Shown here: positions 29,003 through 37,121 of the stretch, one piece after another
How the letters are laid out: every line of letters starts with the position of its first letter
How positions within the stretch are numbered: the stretch's first letter is position 1
Assembly (NCBI GenBank): GCA_905182145.1
Contig: CAJJAN010000040.1
Span: 1 to 39,128 of the forward strand
Length of the DNA stretch: 39,128 bases
Direction: 5' to 3'
From: an uncultured Pelagibacteraceae bacterium
GTDB lineage: Bacteria > Pseudomonadota > Alphaproteobacteria > Pelagibacterales > AG-422-B15
Notes under the pieces: generated by a model
Database searches by the model: none
Told to the model about the DNA's origin: nothing
Seen by the model: only the letters and a program-made list of their open reading frames with translations
Program-made: the position numbers and the translations under genes

Positions 29003-29016
29003 ACTTACTTTCTATC

Positions 29017-30441
29017 CTACTGCTTTAAAATGTTGCTATGTGTCTCTTCAAGTTCTTGAATATATTCATCAATTTCTTCTAATATATCCATATTATATTC
29101 ATTTTCAGACTCTCTAAGGTCATCAATTTCCTTCATTGCATCTGGAATAGTATTCCATGGAACTTTATCCATAGTTAATAATTTTGTGGCAACATCCTGA
29201 TCTCTTTTTAAAAGTTCATTTTTTGGTAATAAATCTGGTTTTTCATTATAGATTGCACGCTTAGCAAATTCTTGAATACGGCTATCAGTTATTTTTAATG
29301 CAATGTCATATCGCTTTTCCCATTCAGCTGCTTGGAAATCTTGCATCAAGTAATTGTCTTTATTATCAGGGAATCCATCAAAGATTCTTTGTTCCACAGT
29401 TCTTTCTGATTGATCTTCAACAAACGATTTTTCCTCACTCATGTCAATTAGAAGGTTGGTAAACTTTTCAATAAAATTTTTATTATTGCGAACTTTTTCC
29501 ATTCGTTCTTGTAAAACTTTTAAATCATCTTCTTTGAACTCTTCAGATTGCATCAAATATTTTTCATCAAGTAATATTGGCTGCTCATTAGCTTTTATCA
29601 ATTGAAAACATTTCTTTTTGCCTTTAAATAATTTTTTTAGCTCAGCACGATCTAAATCAAAAATTAAATCAGGATCAGTCTTGAGATCAAAACAATAAAC
29701 ATAATTTTGATACGTTGGGTCTACTGCTAAATATGCCAATCCATTCGTATATTCCTTACCTCTAAAATATCTACTGGCACAAAATATACGATCTTGATTT
29801 ATGAATTTGTAAACATCCTGTTTTGAAGTTGTTTTCATAGCAGCTTCCCATACATCAGGACATCTATCTTTAACAAGTTTACAAACACCTATAGTTGCCT
29901 CAACATCACTTAAGGCATCATGTGCATTAGAGTGATCAATTCCATTTGCAGGTGCAAAACGATCAAGCTTAAAAGTGATTTTGCCATTGTCATCATTAAG
30001 AGGTCGTACAAATGAGTTGGGTGCAACTGCAGCGGCAGAATGAATTATTTTTAGAGCATCACCACGTTTGTTGCCATTCGTATTCGTTAAATAAGGAGGT
30101 AATGCACTTTGATACAAGCTTTGTCTTAAAAATCTCTCATCAAATCCTAAAGAGTTATAACCAATATAAGTTGTCTCCCCCCAAGATAGAAATTTTTGCT
30201 GCATTTTTCTTATTAGACTAAAGTTAGAATCCTCATGATTTTTTAGAAGATCTACTCCCGTTCCATTTACTAGCAATGCTTTTGGATGCGGAACAGGGTA
30301 CTCTTTTTTCATACGTCCACGCATATCAAAACTATCAATAATATTAAAATCTTGATCTGTCAGAATTGCTGCTGCTTGTATTATGCTATCAAATTCAGCT
30401 GATAATCCACTAGTCTCAAAATCATAAAATACATATTTCAT
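29017..30441 (-). CDS. sbcB: Exodeoxyribonuclease I (SbcB/ExoI)
   Basis: DEDD motifs YVFYDFETSG, YIGYNSLGFDERFLRQSLYQ, SNAHDALSDVEATIG; ExoI C-terminal SH3-like and helical domains. Confidence 0.92.
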   Translation of the reverse strand: MKYVFYDFETSGLSAEFDSIIQAAAILTDQDFNIIDSFDMRGRMKKEYPVPHPKALLVNGTGVDLLKNHEDSNFSLIRKMQQKFLSWGETTYIGYNSLGFDERFLRQSLYQSALPPYLTNTNGNKRGDALKIIHSAAAVAPNSFVRPLNDDNGKITFKLDRFAPANGIDHSNAHDALSDVEATIGVCKLVKDRCPDVWEAAMKTTSKQDVYKFINQDRIFCASRYFRGKEYTNGLAYLAVDPTYQNYVYCFDLKTDPDLIFDLDRAELKKLFKGKKKCFQLIKANEQPILLDEKYLMQSEEFKEDDLKVLQERMEKVRNNKNFIEKFTNLLIDMSEEKSFVEDQSERTVEQRIFDGFPDNKDNYLMQDFQAAEWEKRYDIALKITDSRIQEFAKRAIYNEKPDLLPKNELLKRDQDVATKLLTMDKVPWNTIPDAMKEIDDLRESENEYNMDILEEIDEYIQELEETHSNILKQ

Positions 30442-30505
30442 GCCGTAATCCTTTTATCTTTTAATAAATATTATTTGAAATTGATTAGTATCTGATTCTT
30501 ATAAA

Positions 30506-30560
30506 AGTAGACAGAAAGTAAGGGGAAACATATGGAGAAAAGGAAATCTTTCTGTCTACT
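30506..30560. repeat. Perfect 13-bp inverted repeat with 29-nt spacer (candidate terminator or structured RNA)
   Basis: AGTAGACAGAAAG (30506-30518) and its reverse complement CTTTCTGTCTACT (30548-30560); on the minus strand followed by TTTTAT. Confidence 0.8.
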
Positions 30561-30622
30561 GCTTTAAAAGATAGTAGGAAATTGAGCCTTTATTATGGAG
30601 AAAGTGTGTTCAAAAAAAGAAA

Positions 30623-31114
30623 TTAATCAATAATTTCGTGGGCATAAACTCCATAGAGATTTTTCTTTTCAAGGTACATTTTACTAGATTTCGCATTAGT
30701 GTTAACAGCAACATAACACCAATTGGAATTACAGTTTAAGATTTTGCCATGTACCCCAAAAGCTAATTTTGCAACAATCTTACTTTTATTGGTTGCTTTA
30801 TAACCATAGCTAATGTCTTTATTTGAAGTTATCACATGGCGTGCACCATTAAATAGTATGTGGCTCATCCAACCTTCAGTGCCATCTAATGGATCACGCA
30901 CATATCGCCAACCATCGATTTGTCGAATTATTTCCATTGGATAACCTTCAAATTGATAGTGGTACATGATAGATGCGTTAGTGTTTGGGCCTTTGCGCAT
31001 ATTAGCTTCATCATTTAAACTAACCCATCGTGGAACTGGTAAGTCTTCTTTGGCAAATGCGTACAGTGGAGAAATGGTTAGTGCCACTATACAGATTATA
31101 ATCTTCTTAAGCAT
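30623..31114 (-). CDS. Secreted SH3-domain (SH3_4-like) protein
   Basis: Signal peptide MLKKIIICIVALTISPLYAFA; WVSLNDEANMRKGPNTNASIMYHYQFEGYPMEII SH3 repeat. Confidence 0.85.
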   Translation of the reverse strand: MLKKIIICIVALTISPLYAFAKEDLPVPRWVSLNDEANMRKGPNTNASIMYHYQFEGYPMEIIRQIDGWRYVRDPLDGTEGWMSHILFNGARHVITSNKDISYGYKATNKSKIVAKLAFGVHGKILNCNSNWCYVAVNTNAKSSKMYLEKKNLYGVYAHEIID

Positions 31115-31117
31115 GAA

Positions 31118-31726
31118 TTATGGGTACAGCCTTTTTGTAATCCATTGATTATTATTAAGTTCAAATACAAATCTATTGTGTAGTCGCGATGTGTAAGCGG
31201 ATGTTGCTTCCCAAAATTCTATTTTTTGTGGACAAATAATTACACCTGACCAATGTTTTGGGCGTGGAATATCTTTACCAGCATATTCTGCTTTAAGCTT
31301 AGCAAATTCTTCCTCTAACTGTTCTCGACTTGCAACCTCATCACTTTGTTTGGATAAAATTGCAGAAATTTTTGCATCTTCCTTTCGAGAAGCCCAATAA
31401 GTATCTGCAATATCATCTCTTACTTGTTCTACCGTTCCCTGTACCCGTACTGATTTATTCTGTGCTCGTGACCACCAAGTTAATGCACCCTTACCTGCTT
31501 TAAACAACTCCTTGCCTTTTTGACTCTTTAAATTGGTGTAAAATAAAAAGCCTTTTTCAGATACATCTTTTAATAAAACGTATCGACCATTGGGCATTCC
31601 TGAGGCATCAACTGAACTAATACATATAGCATTAGGATCATTCGGCTCTAACTTTAATTCAGGATCATAGTAATGATGCCATACCTCTAGCCAGTTGCGA
31701 TTTTCTAAAATATCTTGTTCATTCAT
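31118..31726 (-). CDS. pdxH: Pyridoxine/pyridoxamine 5'-phosphate oxidase
   Basis: MNGRYVLLKDVSEKGFLFYTNLKSQKGKEL, RVQGTVEQV, FWEATSAYTSRLHNRFVF, ITKRLYP C-terminus. Confidence 0.94.
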   Translation of the reverse strand: MNEQDILENRNWLEVWHHYYDPELKLEPNDPNAICISSVDASGMPNGRYVLLKDVSEKGFLFYTNLKSQKGKELFKAGKGALTWWSRAQNKSVRVQGTVEQVRDDIADTYWASRKEDAKISAILSKQSDEVASREQLEEEFAKLKAEYAGKDIPRPKHWSGVIICPQKIEFWEATSAYTSRLHNRFVFELNNNQWITKRLYP

Positions 31727-31781
31727 AGCTGAAATATAGTATATATTTTTTTTAAAAACTAATTAATTTGTTAGCAATAAT

Positions 31782-31907
31782 ATGTTTGAAACACTTAAAA
31801 AAATCTTCTGGCTCCAAAAAAGATATGTCAAAATATTTCTTAATACTGGAGTATATCCACCATTTATTCGTAATCGGAAGAGAAGTAAGTGGAGTAAAAA
31901 AAATTAA
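31782..31907 (+). CDS. Possible small basic protein, 41 aa (MFETLKKIFWLQKRYVKIFLNTGVYPPFIRNRKRSKWSKKN)
   Basis: Open frame in an otherwise unassigned gap; highly basic C-terminus; below the ORF-track length cutoff; no clear Shine-Dalgarno. Confidence 0.35.
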   Translation: MFETLKKIFWLQKRYVKIFLNTGVYPPFIRNRKRSKWSKKN

Positions 31908-31909
31908 GT

Positions 31910-32065
31910 TTAATCGTCTTTTTCAGAATCTGCTGACTTAACAACTGTCTCTGAGATGCGTTGTAACATAGACTCGGTTCTAACGTGATGATCTTGCAGG
32001 TCTTGTCTAATTAAGTACAGGATATAAATCAGTACTAAAAGTGCTACAAAAATTAAAAAACTCAT
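31910..32065 (-). CDS. Possible small single-TM protein, 51 aa (MSFLIFVALLVLIYILYLIRQDLQDHHVRTESMLQRISETVVKSADSEKDD)
   Basis: N-terminal TM segment followed by charged helix; fills the gap between flanking genes; below ORF-track cutoff. Confidence 0.5.
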   Translation of the reverse strand: MSFLIFVALLVLIYILYLIRQDLQDHHVRTESMLQRISETVVKSADSEKDD

Positions 32066-32129
32066 AAACTAACTATAGCCTTGATATTCAAACAATCTAG
32101 TCCTTGTTTAGAAATATTCTAAGTTTTAG

Positions 32130-32864
32130 CTATTTCACACCCTTTATTTTCAAGATTTGTTCATAAGCATCATTAATTAATTGAAATTTTTCTTTAGCTT
32201 TTCGAATTATACTTGTGTCAGTTATTCCTTTAGCACGCATAACATCAGGATGATTTTTTCTAGCTAGTGCTCGATAGGCTTTTTTAATATCATTAATGCT
32301 ATCCGATTTTTTTACGCCTAATACCTTGTATGGATCTTCCTTAACAAACTCTGGTCTTGAATTGCGAAGACGATTAAAGGTTTGTTGGTCTAGTCTAAAA
32401 ATATTGCTCACTTTTTTAATAAACTTTAACTCTGGAGATGATAACTCATGATCGGCATAGCCTATTTCAAAAAGACCAAGAATAATCTGTTCTAGCATTT
32501 GTGGTGAACGTCTAAATGTTTGATAAAGTTGTTCTGCATACGTCTCAAAACCATTACTGGTTTCTGCTGCTTGCTTCCAAATAGCGGCAACTTGCTTGAA
32601 GTCAGATTGTGGAATTCTAAAAATCTTTTTAAACTTAGCTATTTCATCTGAAGTTACAGTACCATCTGCTTTAGCTAATTTTGCAGCAAGTACAATTAAG
32701 CCAATTGCATAAACACTCTGCTGTTGGTTAAACTTATTGCCATTATTATTAAGAGTTTTTTTGCCACCAAGAAAAAAAGCTCCAGCAGTAAATGCTAAAG
32801 CTCCCAATGGGCCTGCAATCATATTGCCCAAAGACGCTGCCATTAAGTATTTCCAGACGCTCAT
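32130..32864 (-). CDS. TerB-like plus C-terminal DnaJ domain protein (DjlA-like)
   Basis: TerB-like LIVLAAKLAKADGTVTSDEIAKFKKIF; J-domain DPYKVLGVKKSDSINDIKKAYRALARKNHPDVMRAKG. Confidence 0.87.
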   Translation of the reverse strand: MSVWKYLMAASLGNMIAGPLGALAFTAGAFFLGGKKTLNNNGNKFNQQQSVYAIGLIVLAAKLAKADGTVTSDEIAKFKKIFRIPQSDFKQVAAIWKQAAETSNGFETYAEQLYQTFRRSPQMLEQIILGLFEIGYADHELSSPELKFIKKVSNIFRLDQQTFNRLRNSRPEFVKEDPYKVLGVKKSDSINDIKKAYRALARKNHPDVMRAKGITDTSIIRKAKEKFQLINDAYEQILKIKGVK

Positions 32865-32922
32865 TTTTCAATTACTGTTAATATTCAAATTCTATTATAT
32901 CAACTTTATTAAAAACAGAAAT

Positions 32923-33828
32923 ATGAATAAAAATAACATTCAAGCAGCTGCCTTCTTTATGCTTATTTCTGTTACAGGCTTTTCTATAATGGATTTATCA
33001 GTAAAATGGACTACTGCAAGCTATCCCATTGGCGAAGTTATATTTTTTCGAATGATTTTTGGCATCATCCCTTTAGTTTTTGTGGTCCCCAAGGAACGGT
33101 GGAAAAACTTATTTGAAACTAAAAAACCTGGATTACATTTTATTCGTTGCATTACAGGAACTTGTGCTCTTTTTGCTGTTTATGCATCATTACATTATCT
33201 GCCCTTGGCACAAACAGTATCCCTAACCTTCGCCTCCCCAATCTTTTCAACTATTTTATCGATACTTATTCTCCATGAAGTAGTTCGAATGAGACGATGG
33301 ATGGCGATAATTCTTGGATTTATTGGTGTTTGTGTTTTGGTCAATCCACTTTCAACAGATTTTACTGCTTATATGTTCCTACCTCTTACTTTCTGCTTTT
33401 TCTTTGGAATGGTATCTATTTCAATTCGAAAACTTAGTGAAACCGAGCCAACTTATTTGGTCGCACTATATTTCACCATATTTGGAATTATTGCTTCATT
33501 AGTGACTATTCCATTATTTGGAGATTGGAAAATGCCAGTTTCTAGTTTTGATTTATTTATTCTAACATGTGTTGGAGTTTCAGGTGGTATAGGTAATCTT
33601 GCACTTACAGCAGCCTTTAAAAATGCTGAAGTTTCAATTGTTACTCCGTTAAAATACTTAAGTCTTATTTATGCAATAATATTTGGTTATCTAATTTGGG
33701 GAGAGGTTCCAACTTGGAATACTTATTTTGGTGCTGCTTTAATTGTAATTTCTTCACTAATTATTATTAGAAGAGAAACTGTGTTAAAAAAAGATATTCA
33801 ACCAGAAACTTTAGCTGTTAATCGTTAG
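32923..33828 (+). CDS. DMT superfamily (EamA) transporter; start revised from ORF-track 32737
   Basis: About ten TM segments; EamA repeats; ATG at 32923 begins MNKNNIQAAAFFMLISVTGFSIMDLSVKW, upstream residues overlap the divergent DnaJ gene. Confidence 0.87.
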   Translation: MNKNNIQAAAFFMLISVTGFSIMDLSVKWTTASYPIGEVIFFRMIFGIIPLVFVVPKERWKNLFETKKPGLHFIRCITGTCALFAVYASLHYLPLAQTVSLTFASPIFSTILSILILHEVVRMRRWMAIILGFIGVCVLVNPLSTDFTAYMFLPLTFCFFFGMVSISIRKLSETEPTYLVALYFTIFGIIASLVTIPLFGDWKMPVSSFDLFILTCVGVSGGIGNLALTAAFKNAEVSIVTPLKYLSLIYAIIFGYLIWGEVPTWNTYFGAALIVISSLIIIRRETVLKKDIQPETLAVNR

Positions 33829-34603
33829 TCCACTCAGGCTGTCTTTTTTCTAAAAAAGAACTTATACCTTCATTGGCATCATTTAATTCAAGATTTTTTA
33901 CCATATTTTGACTGGTGGCAGCATACGCGTCAGTCAATCCCATTTCAATTTGTCGATAAAAACTACTTTTGCCTTGAGCAATAACCTCAGCAGATTTCTG
34001 ATTAATAGTTGCACAAACCATTTCTACTTCATTGTCTAAATCAGCTGAGCTAACTACTTTATTTATTAATCCAATTTTTTCAGCTTTTGCAGAATTAATC
34101 ATTTGGCCACTTAATAACATTTCCATTGTCGCTTTACGACCTACTGTTCTAGAAACGGCAACTTGAGGTGTATGACAAAATAATCCTATATTTGCTCCTG
34201 GTAATGCATACCTTGAATCCTCTGAACCATAGGCAAGGTCACAAGATGCTACTAGTTGATTTCCTGCAGCAGTAGCTACGCCTCTTACTTTGGCAATTGC
34301 TGGTTTAGAAATTTGTTGAATTTGTTTCATCATCATAGAACACTGGGCAAATAATTTTTCTTGAGCCTGCACATCTTTATCGCTCATCATACCTTTGACT
34401 TCTGTTAAGCTATGTCCAGAACAAAATATTTTTTCACTTGCTGACTCAAAAACTACAACCCTAATAGAAGGATTTGTGTCTATTTCTGTTAACTCAGCTT
34501 GAATTGCACCCATCATTTCTGATGAAAGACTATTTGCTGGATTGTCGTTAAGTTTTAAATAAGCAATGTAATCTTTGTCAGTTCTAATTAATTTTTCAGT
34601 CAT
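33818..34603 (-). CDS. Enoyl-CoA hydratase/isomerase family (ECHDC3-like)
   Basis: KIFCSGHSLTEVKGM, KPAIAKVRGVATAAGNQLVASCDLA, LPGANIGLFCHTP. Confidence 0.87.
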   Translation of the reverse strand: MTEKLIRTDKDYIAYLKLNDNPANSLSSEMMGAIQAELTEIDTNPSIRVVVFESASEKIFCSGHSLTEVKGMMSDKDVQAQEKLFAQCSMMMKQIQQISKPAIAKVRGVATAAGNQLVASCDLAYGSEDSRYALPGANIGLFCHTPQVAVSRTVGRKATMEMLLSGQMINSAKAEKIGLINKVVSSADLDNEVEMVCATINQKSAEVIAQGKSSFYRQIEMGLTDAYAATSQNMVKNLELNDANEGISSFLEKRQPEWTND

Positions 34604-34610
34604 TTAAATC

Positions 34611-35960
34611 CTATAAATAATAATCATATTCTTCTTTTGGTATAAAGGTAGAATTATATAAATTTTCCTCACCTCTTTTAACAGAAGCATAAAGCTTGAG
34701 GTAGTTTTCTCCAAAATATTCTTTTAAAATTTTTGAGTTTTCAAATCTAATTAGGGAATTTTCTAATGAAGTAGGAATTTCTGGATCAGCCTGGGTTTCA
34801 ATTCCAGCGTTAGTGCCATATTCTATAAAGTGTGTCGGTTGTAATTTATTATTGATACCATTAAGTACACCAGCCAAAATACTAGCTAATGTTAAGTAGG
34901 CGTTCGCATCAGCTGATGCTACACGATGCTCAATACGCCTAGCTTCGTCTTTACCTGACGGAATTCTCAAGGCAACTGTTCTATTGTTATAACCCCATGA
35001 TTTATTTACTGGCACAAATTGATCTGGTTTAATTCTTCTAAAACCATTTCGATTTGGAATAAAGATGGGGAAACTATCATAAAGAGTTGATTGCATTCCT
35101 GCTATCGCATGCTTTAATAAATCACTCCCAAGTTTATCGCCTGATGAAAATAAGTTATTGTTTTTATCATCATACATTGACATATGTATATGCATACCAC
35201 TTCCAGTTTGTTCTAAAAATGGCTTTGCCATAAATGTTGCTTCATAGCCATGTTTTAAAGTTGTTTCATGTATCACTCTTCTAAGAAGAGATGCATCATC
35301 AGCAGCTTTTAGTAAATCACTAGTATGCGATAAATTTATTTCATATTGAGTTGGAGCAAACTCACTTGTAAATGTGGAAGCTGGAATATTTTGAATTTTA
35401 CAATTTTCATTTATATCTTCTAGAAGTTTTTTAAAGATATCGAGCTCACGCATCCCATAGACATTTGTTTTGTCTACTCCTGTGGCTGGTAAAGGTTTTC
35501 CTAAGTTATCTTTATTCTTATCTAGTAAATAAAACTCAAGCTCAAAGGCAACTACAGGTTTTAAATTAATAGCATCAAATTTTTTTAAAATTGAAGCCAA
35601 CATATTTCTTGGATCGAGAATAGAAGGATTTTTCTCTTCATCGCACATTGATACTAGTATTTGAAGGGTATTATCGTTCCAAGGAACTTTTTTTATAGTG
35701 TTAGTAATAGGAAAAAATAGTCCATCTGGATCCCCATCAGCCCAACCTAGTTCAAGGTTATTGGTAACTCCACCTAATGCATCTAAATAGAAGACTGAAT
35801 ACGGCAACTGAAATCCATCTTTAAATATTTTACTCGCTTCATTTAAAGGAAATCTTTTACCCCTGACGTAACCACATAAATCAGTAAAAATAGCATCTAG
35901 ATACTCAATGCCCTTTTTGTTTAAAAGTTTTTCTAACTCAGATTCTTTAGCAATCTCCAT
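34611..35960 (-). CDS. Glutamine synthetase family, gamma-glutamylpolyamine synthetase-like (PuuA-like)
   Basis: GSGMHIHMSMYD, NRNGFRRI, NNRTVALRIPSGKDEARRIEHRVASADANAYLTLA; shorter, non-GlnA-type N-terminus. Confidence 0.85.
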   Translation of the reverse strand: MEIAKESELEKLLNKKGIEYLDAIFTDLCGYVRGKRFPLNEASKIFKDGFQLPYSVFYLDALGGVTNNLELGWADGDPDGLFFPITNTIKKVPWNDNTLQILVSMCDEEKNPSILDPRNMLASILKKFDAINLKPVVAFELEFYLLDKNKDNLGKPLPATGVDKTNVYGMRELDIFKKLLEDINENCKIQNIPASTFTSEFAPTQYEINLSHTSDLLKAADDASLLRRVIHETTLKHGYEATFMAKPFLEQTGSGMHIHMSMYDDKNNNLFSSGDKLGSDLLKHAIAGMQSTLYDSFPIFIPNRNGFRRIKPDQFVPVNKSWGYNNRTVALRIPSGKDEARRIEHRVASADANAYLTLASILAGVLNGINNKLQPTHFIEYGTNAGIETQADPEIPTSLENSLIRFENSKILKEYFGENYLKLYASVKRGEENLYNSTFIPKEEYDYYL

Positions 35961-35974
35961 AATACTATACTTAC

Positions 35975-37069
35975 CTAGACAAGCCCTTTGATATAATTTT
36001 GCAAATGGTCCAAGTAAAACTTTTGATAATGAACAAGGCTTATTTCAAGATCGCCGTACCTACCAGGTTGATAGGCTTGACTCTCAATTCCTTTTTGATT
36101 CATTTCACACAACTGGGAGTCTTCCTTAGATGTTTGATCCCATAGAAAAATCATTTTCTCAATATCAACATCTGCCTCTTTATGTTTTATCCAGTATTGA
36201 GTAACGATAGTTTTACTTTGACTTACTGGAGAAAATAAAAAAAGAATTACAAATTCATTATTAGCAACAAAGCTATTAAATGGACTAAATCCAATTGCAG
36301 TGTAGCCGTTATCAGGTCCAATCGTTCTAAAATCTCCCATCAAAGATGAACATGAATAACTTCCATCAATAGTTTCTGACTTTATACCTTCAGCTAGGGG
36401 GGTACGCTCAGCTATACGAAAAAATTTATTTGTGTCTTCATTATATTCACCAACAAATAAACCTTTATTTTTTGTCTCCAGCGTCCAATCTTTAATCCTT
36501 TGATCAAGTTTAGGTGATTCAATTCCTGACCCTACTCCTGCCCCATATGAATTACAGTATTCCTCTCCATGAACACTTAGATAATCTTTATGAGTAAACT
36601 CACCTCCCCAACAATGTGCACATTCTTTAAAATTATGAATAGCTGCTAAATGTGAAGCATTAAATATATAGTCTTTCTTGAAAGCAATTTTACCGTCATT
36701 AAGACCATGCATTTTTATATATGGTTCCAAAGGGTTTATAAATTCCTCAAATGAGTATGGAAACTCAGATAAATTAATAAATACTAAACTTTCATAAACT
36801 TTAAGATGACAATGGCTGTTTAATTTAGGGGATGAAATGGTAAGATTTTTATTTTTTAGTTTCTTAATTTCAATAAAACTATCATTAATTTGATAAGTAA
36901 AAACTTCATTCTCATCAAAGTAGGACAGGTGCGTAAGGCATACCCATTGTTTTTTAAACATAGCCTCATAGCTGAGGTTAAATAGATCTTTATTAGTAAA
37001 AAACAGCTGGTCCATACCAGCGTGCGGATCTTGCTTATAAATTAAATCTTTAATATTTTGTTCAATCAT
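35975..37069 (-). CDS. Ring-hydroxylating oxygenase alpha-subunit-like protein lacking the Rieske cluster motif
   Basis: C-terminal LWDQTSKEDSQLCEMNQKGIESQAYQPGRYGDLEISLVHYQKFYLDHL and NFKECAHC resemble GbcA-type oxygenases; no CxH...CxxH motif anywhere. Confidence 0.72.
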   Translation of the reverse strand: MIEQNIKDLIYKQDPHAGMDQLFFTNKDLFNLSYEAMFKKQWVCLTHLSYFDENEVFTYQINDSFIEIKKLKNKNLTISSPKLNSHCHLKVYESLVFINLSEFPYSFEEFINPLEPYIKMHGLNDGKIAFKKDYIFNASHLAAIHNFKECAHCWGGEFTHKDYLSVHGEEYCNSYGAGVGSGIESPKLDQRIKDWTLETKNKGLFVGEYNEDTNKFFRIAERTPLAEGIKSETIDGSYSCSSLMGDFRTIGPDNGYTAIGFSPFNSFVANNEFVILFLFSPVSQSKTIVTQYWIKHKEADVDIEKMIFLWDQTSKEDSQLCEMNQKGIESQAYQPGRYGDLEISLVHYQKFYLDHLQNYIKGLV

Positions 37070-37121
37070 TTGATAAATTCAATATATTTTATTAATGAGT
37101 AAATTAAAATAAAATAATTAT

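Noticed and set aside
32737-32922. N-terminal extension of the DMT transporter ORF
   Set aside because: Overlaps the divergent DnaJ gene start; ATG at 32923 gives the expected EamA N-terminus.
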